DNA of 64,000 nt, taken from the NCBI RefSeq assembly GCF_002277895.1, contig NZ_CP022998.1:718501-782500 (forward strand). Direction: 5' to 3'. The position numbers and the translations under genes were made by a program. Below, piece by piece: positions 28,492 through 36,880 of the stretch; within the stretch, counting starts at the first letter, position 1, and the number at the start of each line of letters is the position of its first letter. The notes below the pieces were generated by a model. That model made no database searches. It was given only the letters and a program-made list of their open reading frames with translations, and was not told where the DNA came from. Origin of the DNA: Rhizobium sp. 11515TR. GTDB lineage: Bacteria; Pseudomonadota; Alphaproteobacteria; Rhizobiales; Rhizobiaceae.

Positions 28492-30366
28492 TTAGAATTC
28501 TATGTCGTCGCCCGGCAGAATATCGCCATCGATGGATTCGGCGACAGCCGGAGGAGCAGCAGTCTCCTCTTCGTCTTCCGCCTCAGGGGCACGCACCCGC
28601 ACGTCGATAATCTTTGCACCGGGAAACTGCGCCAGGATCGCAGCGACATCCGGGTCCTGGCGTGCATCTGCGACACGCTGCTTCTGGGCATTCGCCTCGG
28701 CCTCGACCAACGTCGGCTGCCCTTCCTCGCGGCTGAGGCTGACGATCCAGTGGATGCCTGTCCATTCCTTCAGCTTGACGGCGAGCTCGTTCAGCAGCGT
28801 GCCGGGCGCGCCGGGGGCCAGGCTGACATCGAGCCTTCCCGGCTCCAGCTTGACCGGGCGCACGAAGGTCCGCACCAGCGCCTTCAGCTTCGGATCGCGC
28901 TTCTGGCTGGCGAGTTCGGCGATATCGGCCATCGAATTAACAGGCACGAGCGGCTTCGGCGCTTCCGCGGGTTTCGGTTCGATGCGGCCGACGGGTTGCG
29001 GATCCGGCTGCGTATTCGGCACGGAGCGCAGCATGGCGACCGGTGCGGAAGGCGTAGGTCTTGGCGCCGGCGTTTCGACCGCGCGGGCCATGGCGCTGCC
29101 CTGATAGGACACTGCTCCGCCCCCATTGCCGCCGCTCGGAGACGGCGAGGGGCGGGAGCCGCCATTCCCATCAGAAAATTCGGCCAGCCTGCGCGCCGCA
29201 TCCTCCGGTGCCGGCAGATGAGCCGCATGCGCGAGCCGGATCAGCACCATTTCCGCAGCGCCGGCGGTGCGCGAGGCATTCTCCGTCTCGGCAATGCCCT
29301 TGAGCAGCATCTGCCAGATGCGGGAAAGTGCGGTTACCGCGACGCCTTGTGCGAATTCCGCCGCTTTCGTGCGCTCGACTTCGCTGAGCGACGGATCGTC
29401 GGCGGCATCGGGCACATATTTGAGGCGGGTCACGAGATGGGTGAAATCGGCAAGGTCGGTCAGCACGACGACAGGATTGGCGCCGGCCTCGTACTGGCTG
29501 TTGAATTCGGCAAGGGCTGCCGAGACATCGCCTTTGACGACATGGCCGAAGAGATCGACGATGCGGGCGCGGTCGGCAAGCCCGAGCATGGCGCGCACGG
29601 CATCCGCGGCAACGAAGCCGCTGCCATGGGCGATCGCTTGATCGAGCAGCGACAGGCCGTCGCGCGCCGAACCTTCGGCGGCGCGGGCGATCATGGCGAG
29701 CGCTTCCGGCTCGGCCTCGATACCTTCCTTGCCGGCAATGGTGGTGAAGAGCCCGACGAGATCGGAGGCGCTGATGCGGCGCAGGTCGAATCGCTGGCAG
29801 CGCGACAGCACCGTGATCGGCACCTTGCGGATTTCGGTGGTGGCGAAAATGAACTTCACATGCTCGGGCGGCTCTTCGAGCGTCTTCAAGAGCCCGTTGA
29901 AGGCGGCCGTCGACAGCATGTGCACTTCGTCGATGATATAGACCTTGTAGCGGGCCGAGACCGGCCGGTAGCGTACCTGCTCGATGATTTCCCGGATATC
30001 GTCGATACCGGTATGGGAGGCGGCGTCCATCTCGATGACGTCGACATGCCGGCCTTCCATGATCGCCTGGCAATGATCGCCGGGCTCGCGCAGGTCGATG
30101 GTGGGCCGATCGATGTCAGCCGTCTTGTAATTGAGCGCGCGGGCAAGAATGCGGGCGGTCGTGGTCTTGCCGACCCCGCGCACGCCGGTCAGCATATAGG
30201 CCTGGGCGATACGGCCGGTCTCGAAGGCGTTGGTCAGCGTTCGAACCATCGGCTCCTGGCCGACCATCAGGTCCGTGAAGTCCTTGGGTCTGTATTTGCG
30301 GGCCAGCACCCGGTAACCGGTGCCGGTCGAGGCGGCATCTTTTGCTTGTCGCTCGGTGTCGCTCAT
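28492..30366 (-). CDS. dnaX: DNA polymerase III subunits gamma/tau
   Basis: Clamp-loader ATPase. The 624-residue protein has Walker A GVRGVGKTTT at 61-70, Walker B YIIDEVHML, sensor 1 FIFATTEIRKVP and an arginine finger in LSRCQRF, then a long linker rich in Pro/Ser/Gly and a C-terminal tau-like domain. The zinc-binding cysteine cluster that follows Walker A in E. coli DnaX is missing: that stretch reads NYKTADIDRPTIDLREPGDHC with one Cys only. I recall the same loss in other Rhizobiales. No obvious slippery A-run for a gamma frameshift was found. Confidence 0.96.
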   Translation of the reverse strand: MSDTERQAKDAASTGTGYRVLARKYRPKDFTDLMVGQEPMVRTLTNAFETGRIAQAYMLTGVRGVGKTTTARILARALNYKTADIDRPTIDLREPGDHCQAIMEGRHVDVIEMDAASHTGIDDIREIIEQVRYRPVSARYKVYIIDEVHMLSTAAFNGLLKTLEEPPEHVKFIFATTEIRKVPITVLSRCQRFDLRRISASDLVGLFTTIAGKEGIEAEPEALAMIARAAEGSARDGLSLLDQAIAHGSGFVAADAVRAMLGLADRARIVDLFGHVVKGDVSAALAEFNSQYEAGANPVVVLTDLADFTHLVTRLKYVPDAADDPSLSEVERTKAAEFAQGVAVTALSRIWQMLLKGIAETENASRTAGAAEMVLIRLAHAAHLPAPEDAARRLAEFSDGNGGSRPSPSPSGGNGGGAVSYQGSAMARAVETPAPRPTPSAPVAMLRSVPNTQPDPQPVGRIEPKPAEAPKPLVPVNSMADIAELASQKRDPKLKALVRTFVRPVKLEPGRLDVSLAPGAPGTLLNELAVKLKEWTGIHWIVSLSREEGQPTLVEAEANAQKQRVADARQDPDVAAILAQFPGAKIIDVRVRAPEAEDEEETAAPPAVAESIDGDILPGDDIEF

Positions 30367-30433
30367 CGCCCTGCTTGTTGCCCGGTGCCTAGCTCATCGC
30401 CCGGCGAAAGCCGGGTCTTGCTTTCGGAGTGGT

Positions 30434-30530
30434 GGGAGGCTGGCACGAATGACCCGTGCCGGGCTCGTTAGGGCTGCTTCCTTCCGGACCTGACCCGGTT
30501 GGCGAGTGGCTCGTCCACCACCAACCTCCC
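30434..30530 (-). ncRNA. ffs: Signal recognition particle RNA (small bacterial type)
   Basis: On the minus strand the sequence contains the universally conserved helix 8 motif GGTCAGGTCCGGAAGGAAGC at about 30473-30492, and the two ends (GGGAGGTTGG and CCAGCCTCCC) pair over 10 bp with one wobble, giving a 97-base hairpin RNA. The position directly upstream of dnaX on the same strand is usual. Confidence 0.92.
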
Positions 30531-30620
30531 GGATGCACATATCGGCAATATCGTCATCAAAAGCAAGCCAAGGTCAAAAAAAACTGCTAAACATTTGATA
30601 AAACAATGGAGGATGCCCCC

Positions 30621-31031
30621 TTGAAGGAGTTTACGCTCGACGACCGTCTGGCGAATGACAGCGTTTCCGTCGCCATCATCGGCCTGTGCGACGTCAGGCT
30701 GATGAAGGATAGCCGCTGGCCGTGGCTGGTGCTGATCCCCCGCAGGCCCGGCAAATCGGAGGTTTTCGAGCTGACCCCGCTCGACCGGATCCTGCTGACC
30801 TTCGAAACGGATAAGGTCGCAAGCGCCCTGAAGACGGTGACGAGTGCGACAAAAATCAATGTCGGGGCACTTGGAAATATCGTCCGTCAGCTGCATGTTC
30901 ATGTCATCGCGCGGTTCGAAGGTGACGCCAACTGGCCGGGCCCCGTCTGGGGCTACGGCAAGGCGGAACCCTATTCGGACGAAGACATGAACAGCCTCAT
31001 AGCTAAGTTGCGGGAAACGCTTTCACAATGA
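30621..31031 (+). CDS. HIT family hydrolase
   Basis: A 136-residue histidine-triad protein; the active site QLHVHVIARF near residues 93-102 is the H-x-H-x-H motif of nucleotide-phosphate hydrolases. The protein begins KEFTLDDRLANDSVSV. I chose TTG at 30621 because GGAGG lies 8 bases upstream, whereas an in-frame ATG at 30606 precedes that GGAGG and has no site of its own. The stop overlaps the nudC start by 4 bases (ATGA), so the two are coupled. Confidence 0.88.
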   Translation: MKEFTLDDRLANDSVSVAIIGLCDVRLMKDSRWPWLVLIPRRPGKSEVFELTPLDRILLTFETDKVASALKTVTSATKINVGALGNIVRQLHVHVIARFEGDANWPGPVWGYGKAEPYSDEDMNSLIAKLRETLSQ

Positions 31032-31987
31032 GCCATTCCATCTTTTCCTCGGATGCGCCGCATCCGGAAGCCAGCAGTCTCACCGCCTTTGCGGAAAACC
31101 AGCTCAACCGGGATGCCGAGCATCGCGACGAGGAATCGATCAAGCAGGCGCTCGCCAAGGAAGGCACGCACATCCTGGCCTTCGCTCAGGACCGGCTTGT
31201 CCTGAAGCATGACGGGCAGGTGCTGGATCCTCTTTTTGCCCGCTACGAGTTGAAGGATCTCGATCCGAATTGGGATGAGGCCGTTCTCCTCGGCTACCGC
31301 AAGACCGGTGAGCCCCGGCTTGCCGTGCCCGTGCGCGTCAATCCAGACGAGCTTGCCGGCCAGTACAAGCCGGCTGACATGCGCGCGCTCTGGCGCGATC
31401 TTCTGCTCGAAGGCGAAATCCTCGGCGAAGCCGCACAGGGCATGAGCCTCATCCGCTGGAATAGCGACAATCGCTTCTGCGGCCGCTGCGGCTCGGTCAT
31501 GGAAAGCCGCATCGGTGGCTACAAGCGCGTCTGCACGGCCTGTGAACATATGATCTTCCCGCGCACCGATCCGGTCGTCATCATGCTCACGATCGACGAG
31601 GAACGGAATCGCTGCTTGCTTGGCCGCAGCCATCACTTCGCACCAGGCATGTATTCCTGTCTCGCCGGTTTCGTCGAGCCGGGCGAAACCATCGAGAATG
31701 CGGTGCGCCGCGAGACGCATGAGGAATCCGGTATTCAGATCGGCCGTGTGCGCTATCATGCTTCCCAGCCCTGGCCGATGCCGCATTCCCTCATGATCGG
31801 CTGCTACGCCGAGGCGAAGTCCACGGAAATCCACATGGACGAAGCCGAGCTCGAGGATTGCCGCTGGTTCACTCCGGAAGAGACGGTCGCCATGCTCGAC
31901 CGCGTTTCGGCCTCCGGCAACACATCTCCACCCAAGGGCGCCATCGCCCATCGCCTGATGCGCGATTGGGTGGAATGGAAACGCTAG
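31028..31987 (+). CDS. nudC: NADH pyrophosphatase NudC
   Basis: Hydrolyses NAD(H) to NMN(H) and AMP and removes NAD caps from RNA. The 319-residue protein has an N-terminal domain, a zinc ribbon (CGRCGSVMESRIGGYKRVC), the Nudix box GFVEPGETIENAVRRETHEE and the NADH-specific SQPWPMPHSLMIG. It overlaps the preceding HIT gene by 4 bases, a pairing that suggests joint nucleotide clean-up. Confidence 0.96.
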   Translation: MSHSIFSSDAPHPEASSLTAFAENQLNRDAEHRDEESIKQALAKEGTHILAFAQDRLVLKHDGQVLDPLFARYELKDLDPNWDEAVLLGYRKTGEPRLAVPVRVNPDELAGQYKPADMRALWRDLLLEGEILGEAAQGMSLIRWNSDNRFCGRCGSVMESRIGGYKRVCTACEHMIFPRTDPVVIMLTIDEERNRCLLGRSHHFAPGMYSCLAGFVEPGETIENAVRRETHEESGIQIGRVRYHASQPWPMPHSLMIGCYAEAKSTEIHMDEAELEDCRWFTPEETVAMLDRVSASGNTSPPKGAIAHRLMRDWVEWKR

Positions 31988-32000
31988 GTCTTGTTTTGTC

Positions 32001-32687
32001 ATGGCCCGCTCCGAACGCTTGCTGACGCTGTTGCAGACGCTGCGACGCTATCGCCGACCGGTCAGCGGTGCCGTTCTGGCGGAGGAGACCGGCGTCAGCC
32101 TGCGCACGCTCTATCGCGATATCGCCAGCCTGCAGTCGCAGGGTGCGATGATCGAGGGCGAGCCGGGCATCGGCTATGTCCTGAAGCCCGGCTTCATGCT
32201 GCCGCCGATGATGTTTTCGCAGGATGAGATCGAGGCGCTGGTTCTGGGATCGCGATGGGTAGCGCGCGCTACCGACGCCCGCCTGGCGGCAGCCGGCGCC
32301 GACGCGCTTGCCAAGATCGCCGCCGTGCTGCCGGCCGACCTTCGCGATGAGGTCGACCAGGCGGCGGTGGTCGTTGCCACGCGCCGAGTCACCGAAGACA
32401 AGGCCGATCTTTCCCTCATGCGCAAGGCGATCCGCACGGAGCGCATGGTGCAGCTGACCTATGGCGATGTGAACGGCGCCATTTCCACCCGGCGTATCTG
32501 GCCCTTCGCGCTCGGTTATTTCGATAATGCCCGCATCATCATGGCCTGGTGCGAGCTGCGTCAGGATTTCCGCCATTTCCGCGCCGATCGCATCGTCGAT
32601 TTCGCGGTGCTGGAGGCCCGCTATCCGCGCCGGCGTGTGGCGCTCGCCAGGGAATGGCATGCCCGTGAGGGCATGGTCCACAATTGA
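32001..32687 (+). CDS. YafY-type HTH-WYL transcriptional regulator
   Basis: A 228-residue protein: N-terminal winged helix (RSERLLTLLQTLRRYRRPVSGAVLAEETGVSLRTLYRDIASL) and a WYL-type domain (IRTERMVQLTYGDVNG, RRIWPFALGYFDNARIIMAWCELRQDFRHFRADRI). YafY-type regulators are often next to VOC family genes, and one occurs at 33.4 kb here, suggesting that as the target; the small gene between weakens this. Confidence 0.88.
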   Translation: MARSERLLTLLQTLRRYRRPVSGAVLAEETGVSLRTLYRDIASLQSQGAMIEGEPGIGYVLKPGFMLPPMMFSQDEIEALVLGSRWVARATDARLAAAGADALAKIAAVLPADLRDEVDQAAVVVATRRVTEDKADLSLMRKAIRTERMVQLTYGDVNGAISTRRIWPFALGYFDNARIIMAWCELRQDFRHFRADRIVDFAVLEARYPRRRVALAREWHAREGMVHN

Positions 32688-32692
32688 TCCGG

Positions 32693-32765
32693 CAAAGCAT
32701 GTCGCGCAAAAGTGTGCAGCGTTTCTGCGACAACGACATGCGTAAAATCGAAGACCTAAAGCGCA
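32693..32765. repeat. Copy of an abundant rhizobial intergenic repeat
   Basis: Beginning 6 bases after a stop codon, the stretch with AAGTGTGCAGCGTTTCTGCG and CAACGACATGCGTAAAATCG matches, from memory, a short repeat found many times in Rhizobium genomes. A more diverged relative (AACGACATCGGTAAAATCG) occurs at about 33190-33215. It has no coding frame. Confidence 0.55.
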
Positions 32766-32873
32766 GGAGGCGAATCCTAGAGATCGCGACGCGCTTCAGT
32801 GTGATGCTACTGCCAGAAACTGTCAGTAGATGCGGCTATGATGGATCCATCCAATCAGGAAGGAGGACCGATC

Positions 32874-33101
32874 ATGGCAGGCAACGTTTCCATCATTTCG
32901 CAACATGTGCATCGCGGTAGCGTCGAGGCGCTTAAAGGCAAGCATCAGTCATGGCCGGCTCGTCTCTCTGAGGTCGCGCTTGGCTATTTCACCCGCCGCT
33001 GGAATCGTCTCGATATCGAGGAGGCGCCGAGTTCCGTGATGCGGGATCTCGGTTTTCTCGATGGCCGCGCCCCTTACCGTGAGGAAGAGCGGATGCATTA
33101 G
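32874..33101 (+). CDS. Small basic protein, weakly DUF1127-like
   Basis: A 75-residue protein with the ATG at 32874 and a strong AGGAGG site. The C-terminal part, LGYFTRRWNRLDIEEAPSSVMRDLGFLDGR, has the spacing of DUF1127 proteins (basic helix, then an R-D-L/I-G turn), but the match is weak. DUF1127 members are small RNA-turnover or stress-linked proteins in rhizobia. No other known domain. The gaps on both sides contain only repeats. Confidence 0.7.
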   Translation: MAGNVSIISQHVHRGSVEALKGKHQSWPARLSEVALGYFTRRWNRLDIEEAPSSVMRDLGFLDGRAPYREEERMH

Positions 33102-33374
33102 AATTGCGGGAAAATAACGAGGTAGGGCGGTTCGTGAAAAACTGAACCGCCCCAGAGCGTCCTGCGCGAAGTTCGCCGCGACTTTGCAATAACGACATCG
33201 GTAAAATCGAAATTAAAGCGTAAGACGTTGATCCCGAAGGCTGCAGCAGGCTTCGGAAATGCGGCTTCGCAAGCACTCATCATGACAGACCAAGCCATCT
33301 TCGGCGGGCTGAGCTCCGTCCGCCGGACTGCAGCCGCATGCCCTTAAATCCATCAAAACAAGAGGATTATTCAG

Positions 33375-33743
33375 ATGACCAGCCCGAACCTCATCATCTT
33401 CTATGTCAAGGACCCTAGCGAAAGCACGCCGTTCTACCGCGACCTGTTCGGTCGCGAACCGGCCTTTGCATCGCCGAATTTCGTGGCCTTCTCGCTCGAC
33501 AACGGCCTAAGTCTCGGCCTCTGGCGCCGAAGCAGCGTCGAACCCCAGCCCTCCGCCATCGGCAATCGCGGCGAACTGGGCTTCATGGTCGAAGGTGCCG
33601 GCGCCGTCGAACAGCACTACAAGGATTGGAAGGCACGCGGCCTGCCGATCGCGCAGGAGCTGACGACGATGGATTTCGGCCCGACTTTCGTCGTGCTCGA
33701 TCCCGACGGCCACCGCCTTCGGGTTTGTGAGCCGGATAAGTGA
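33375..33743 (+). CDS. VOC (glyoxalase/bleomycin resistance) family protein
   Basis: A 122-residue single-domain VOC protein: NLIIFYVKDPSESTPFYRDLFGREP, FVAFSLDNGLSLGLW and FVVLDPDGHRLRVCEP. The metal-ligand positions include the final Glu. PhnB- or YafY-linked relatives are of unknown substrate. AGAGGA lies upstream of the ATG. It lies downstream of the WYL regulator on the same strand. Confidence 0.88.
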   Translation: MTSPNLIIFYVKDPSESTPFYRDLFGREPAFASPNFVAFSLDNGLSLGLWRRSSVEPQPSAIGNRGELGFMVEGAGAVEQHYKDWKARGLPIAQELTTMDFGPTFVVLDPDGHRLRVCEPDK

Positions 33744-33773
33744 ATCTATGCCTGCTTGCCCCTCACCCTGGTC

Positions 33774-33882
33774 CTCTCCCCGCTTGCGGGGAGAGGAGAT
33801 GACCTCTGTTCCCTCGCCAAGCTCAATGAGGGAAGGTAGGCTGCAGGTGCGCCTATCCCTTCTCCCCGCAGGCGGGGAGAAG
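33774..33882. repeat. Two palindromes of an intergenic repeat family
   Basis: CTCTCCCCGC-TT-GCGGGGAGAG at 33774-33795 and CTTCTCCCCGC-AG-GCGGGGAGAAG at 33859-33882 form two perfect hairpins, flanked by CCCCTCACCCTGG before and CCGGATGAGGG after. The same family is at 11303-11442 and, as a half element, at 44452-44473. Confidence 0.85.
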
Positions 33883-34020
33883 ATGGCCGCCCTTCGGCAA
33901 GCTCAGGAGGCCGGATGAGGGCTTGAGATGATAGGCAAAGACTATTTCATAACGGTAGCTTGCGGAGCCTGGCGTTCCTCGTTCGTTTTGACTTCCAGCA
34001 TTTGCAAAAGACACTGATCG

Positions 34021-34443
34021 ATGCATCCAAAGCTACAGGAGAACCAAATACTCCATCATATTTCGTTCGGTGTCGCAGATATCGAGAAAGCCGCTGCATT
34101 CTACGACGCAGCATTCGCGCCACTCGGCTATGTCAGGGTTTGGGAGGACCTGAGCCCCGGCGATCCCGATCAGGCGATCGGATATGGCCCGCCGGGTGGG
34201 GGCGACAAGTTCGCCATCGAATTACGCGGCAAAGAGGCTCATGCGCCAGGCCCGGGCTTTCATCTGGCCTTTGCTGCATCGGGCCGCGAGGCTGTCGTCC
34301 TGTTCCATCAGGCCGCATTGGCGCATGGCGGCAAGGACAATGGCGCACCTGGTCTTCGACCGCATTACGGACCGACTTATTTCGCCGCCTTCGTCATCGA
34401 TCCCGATGGGCATCGCATCGAGGTTGTGACCAAGGCGGTGTGA
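34021..34443 (+). CDS. VOC family protein
   Basis: A VOC-family protein: HHISFGVADIEKAAAFYDAAFAPLGYVRVW, central GGGDKFAIELRGKEA and C-terminal YGPTYFAAFVIDPDGHRIEVV with the expected His and Glu metal ligands. The 34021 ATG has no ribosome binding site. A good AGGAG lies farther in and is spaced correctly from an ATA codon immediately before LHHISFGV, exactly where family members begin; the original start may have mutated from ATG to ATA. Coordinates therefore use the only ATG. Confidence 0.82.
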   Translation: MHPKLQENQILHHISFGVADIEKAAAFYDAAFAPLGYVRVWEDLSPGDPDQAIGYGPPGGGDKFAIELRGKEAHAPGPGFHLAFAASGREAVVLFHQAALAHGGKDNGAPGLRPHYGPTYFAAFVIDPDGHRIEVVTKAV

Positions 34444-34453
34444 TAACCGTTTC

Positions 34454-35308
34454 TTAAAGATCGCCCCGCATCGGATGACCCTTGTAAACGCCGAGGATGC
34501 GGACCTTTTCGGAGAAGAAGCGCAGTTCCTCCAGCGCGCGGCGCACATGCGGATCGGAGGGATGGCCTTCGATATCGGCATAGAACTGCGTTGCGACAAA
34601 ACGGCCGCCGAGCTGATAGCTTTCAAGCTTCGTCATGTTGATGCCGTTGGTGGCGAAGCCGCCGAGCGCCTTATAGAGCGCGGCCGGAATGTTGCGGACG
34701 TTGAAGACAAAGGTGGTGACGATCTTTTCGTCCGGCGAGCTGCGTTCCGCCCAGTCCTCATCGCGCGACAGGATGACGAAGCGCGTCATATTGTTTTCGG
34801 TGTCTTCGACATTCTCGGCAATGATTTCCAGCCCATAGAGATCGGCCGCGAGCCGCGGTGCCAGCGCCGCCATGCTGCGATCGCCCGTTTCCTTGATCAG
34901 CTTGGCCGCCCCCGCCGTATCGCCGGCAATCACAGGCTTCCAACCATTGGCACGCACGATATTGCGGCATTGGCCAAGCGCGTGGATATGACTATGCACT
35001 GTGCGGATCTCTTCCTTCTTCACGCCGGGCAGAACCATCAACTGGAAACGGATCGGCATGAAATATTCGCCGACGATATGCAGGCGCGATTCCGGGAGCA
35101 GATGGTGGATGTCGGCGACACGGCCGGCGATCGTGTTCTCGATCGGGATCATGCCGAGATCCGCGTCGCCATTGTCGATGGCAGTCAGCGCATCCTCGAA
35201 GGTCTGGCAGGGCAGCGGCTCCATGGTCGGGAACATGTCACGGCTGGCCATATCGGAATTGGCGCCGTACTCGCCCTGGAAGGAGATCTTGTTGGTCTTG
35301 GTAATCAT
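34454..35308 (-). CDS. pheA: Prephenate dehydratase
   Basis: Converts prephenate to phenylpyruvate in phenylalanine synthesis. The 284-residue protein has a PDT domain (about 6-185: ISFQGEYGANSDMA, MIPIENTIAGRV, and the catalytic TRF in NNMTRFVIL) and a C-terminal ACT domain for Phe feedback (about 200-275). The ACT motif usually ESRP reads ESYQ. No chorismate mutase domain. The ATG at 35308 has AAGGG upstream; the longer frame is not family-like. It follows kdsB by 28 bases on the same strand. Confidence 0.95.
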   Translation of the reverse strand: MITKTNKISFQGEYGANSDMASRDMFPTMEPLPCQTFEDALTAIDNGDADLGMIPIENTIAGRVADIHHLLPESRLHIVGEYFMPIRFQLMVLPGVKKEEIRTVHSHIHALGQCRNIVRANGWKPVIAGDTAGAAKLIKETGDRSMAALAPRLAADLYGLEIIAENVEDTENNMTRFVILSRDEDWAERSSPDEKIVTTFVFNVRNIPAALYKALGGFATNGINMTKLESYQLGGRFVATQFYADIEGHPSDPHVRRALEELRFFSEKVRILGVYKGHPMRGDL

Positions 35309-35336
35309 GGGGCTGCCCTTGGGGGAATGCCGTCGT

Positions 35337-36089
35337 TTAAGAGGCGGCGGAGAGGATACGTCTGGCCTTTTCGAGGTCGGCGGGAGTATCGACACCGAGC
35401 GGTATCGTGTCAACGATCTCGACATCGATGCGCATGCCGGCCTCCAGCGCCCTCAGCTGTTCCAGAGATTCGCGTCGCTCCAGCGTCGATGGGCCGAGGC
35501 TCACGAATTTCGCGAGGGCGGCGCGGCGGTAGGCGTAGAGGCCGATATGGTGATAGAGCGGCCCTTTGCCATACGGTGCGGTCGTGCGGGTAAAATAGAG
35601 CGCGTGCAGACGGCTGTCCGAGATCGGTGAGCCGACGACCTTGACGACGCTCGGCGCGGTCTTTTCTTCCTCGTCCTTGATCTCGACCGTCAGCGTTGCG
35701 ATGTCTACGGCTGGGTTTTCGAGCGGACGCAGCGAGGCGCGGATGGTCGCTGGATCGATGGTCGGCAGGTCGCCCTGCACATTGACGATGATCTCCGCGC
35801 GGCCTTCAGGATCGACGGCCTGCAGCGCTTCGTAGATGCGGTCCGAGCCGGATTGATGATCGGTGCGTGTCATGACGACCTCGAAGCCGGCATTGGCGAC
35901 TGCGGCATAGGTATCCTCATGGTCGACGGCGACGACGATGCGACCGATCGCCGCCTCGCGCGCGCGCCTGGCAACCTGTACGATCATGGGCAGGCCGCAA
36001 ATGTCAGCCAGCGGCTTGCCCGGCAGGCGCGTGGAGGCCATGCGAGCGGGAATGAGGACCAGCGTCTTGTCTAAATTCGGATCAGTCAT
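35337..36089 (-). CDS. kdsB: 3-deoxy-manno-octulosonate cytidylyltransferase (CMP-Kdo synthetase)
   Basis: Activates Kdo for lipopolysaccharide inner-core synthesis. The 250-residue protein has the nucleotide-binding [18 protein letters not shown] at the N-terminus, then [27 protein letters not shown], and [14 protein letters not shown] near the C-terminus, all standard. The ATG at 36089 has AAGG about 8 bases upstream. Forms a likely operon with pheA and is divergent from the cytochrome c gene. Confidence 0.95.
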   Translation of the reverse strand: MTDPNLDKTLVLIPARMASTRLPGKPLADICGLPMIVQVARRAREAAIGRIVVAVDHEDTYAAVANAGFEVVMTRTDHQSGSDRIYEALQAVDPEGRAEIIVNVQGDLPTIDPATIRASLRPLENPAVDIATLTVEIKDEEEKTAPSVVKVVGSPISDSRLHALYFTRTTAPYGKGPLYHHIGLYAYRRAALAKFVSLGPSTLERRESLEQLRALEAGMRIDVEIVDTIPLGVDTPADLEKARRILSAAS

Positions 36090-36240
36090 TGTTGGGCCTT
36101 CTATTCCCAAGGGAAAAGTGTCAAAACGTCTCATGCTGGAGACCGTTTACAGAGTTGCAAGAAACAGCCAAAAGACATAGGTTTCGCGCGAATTCAAGAT
36201 GGGCCGGCGGAGGATGCCGGCGGCGAGGGGAGCATAGCAG

Positions 36241-36819
36241 ATGAATTCATCCTACGTGAACATGGGAGTCGGGGCGCTTTTGGCCACGCTGTTCGTGTTG
36301 AAGTCCGTGTCGCTCGCGTCAGGATTTATTTTCCATTCGGAGGCGCCGGAAAAGCCCGGTTTCGCCATCGTCGCAACCGAAGAACCGGCTGCAGGTGGAG
36401 ACAAAGGTGCGGCTGCCAAGGCGGAAACGCCGATCGCTCAGCTCTTGCAGAAGGCTGATGCCAAGGCCGGCGAGACGATCTTCAAGAAGTGTCAGGCCTG
36501 TCATTCCGGAGAGAAGGGAGGGCCAAACAAGGTTGGCCCGGATCTCTGGGGTATTGTCGACCGCCCGGTGGCCGAGCACGAGGGCTTTGCCTATTCGGCC
36601 GGCATGAAGGACTTCTCCAAGGGCGGTTCGGAAAAGTGGACCTATGACCACCTCTATCACTTCCTGGCCGCTCCGAAGAAATTCGTCGCCGGAACCGCGA
36701 TGGGCTTTGCCGGCCTGCCGAAGGAAGAGGATCGCGCCAACGTGATCGCCTATTTGCGCACGCTCGCCGACACCCAGGTGCCGCTGCCGGATCCGAACGC
36801 ACCGGCCGCGACGAACTGA
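36241..36819 (+). CDS. cycM: Membrane-anchored cytochrome c (CycM/c552-like)
   Basis: A 192-residue protein with an uncleaved N-terminal membrane anchor (about 8-30), a Pro/Ala/Lys-rich linker and one class I haem domain with CQACH near 84-88 and the axial Met in [12 protein letters not shown]. This is the layout of rhizobial CycM, which carries electrons from the bc1 complex to the aa3 oxidase. It is divergent from kdsB and is followed by a terminator. Confidence 0.92.
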   Translation: MNSSYVNMGVGALLATLFVLKSVSLASGFIFHSEAPEKPGFAIVATEEPAAGGDKGAAAKAETPIAQLLQKADAKAGETIFKKCQACHSGEKGGPNKVGPDLWGIVDRPVAEHEGFAYSAGMKDFSKGGSEKWTYDHLYHFLAAPKKFVAGTAMGFAGLPKEEDRANVIAYLRTLADTQVPLPDPNAPAATN

Positions 36820-36842
36820 AGCAAATTGGCGTATCGATTGAA

Positions 36843-36869
36843 AAAACGCGGTCGCCAGGCCGCGTTTTT
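36843..36869 (+). terminator. Rho-independent terminator after the cytochrome c gene
   Basis: AACGCGG pairs with CCGCGTT around the loop TCGCCAGG, followed by TTTTG. The patatin gene ends just beyond on the opposite strand, so the hairpin may serve both. Confidence 0.82.
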
Positions 36870-36880
36870 GTGTTGGTCGT

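Noticed and set aside
28162..30471. 769-codon plus-strand open frame opposite dnaX
   Set aside because: Antisense shadow of dnaX and ybaB, no family resemblance, no ribosome binding site. The same applies to the long frames opposite pnp (12470-13762), infB (18315-20081), nusA (20941-22614) and dnaK (49845-51578).
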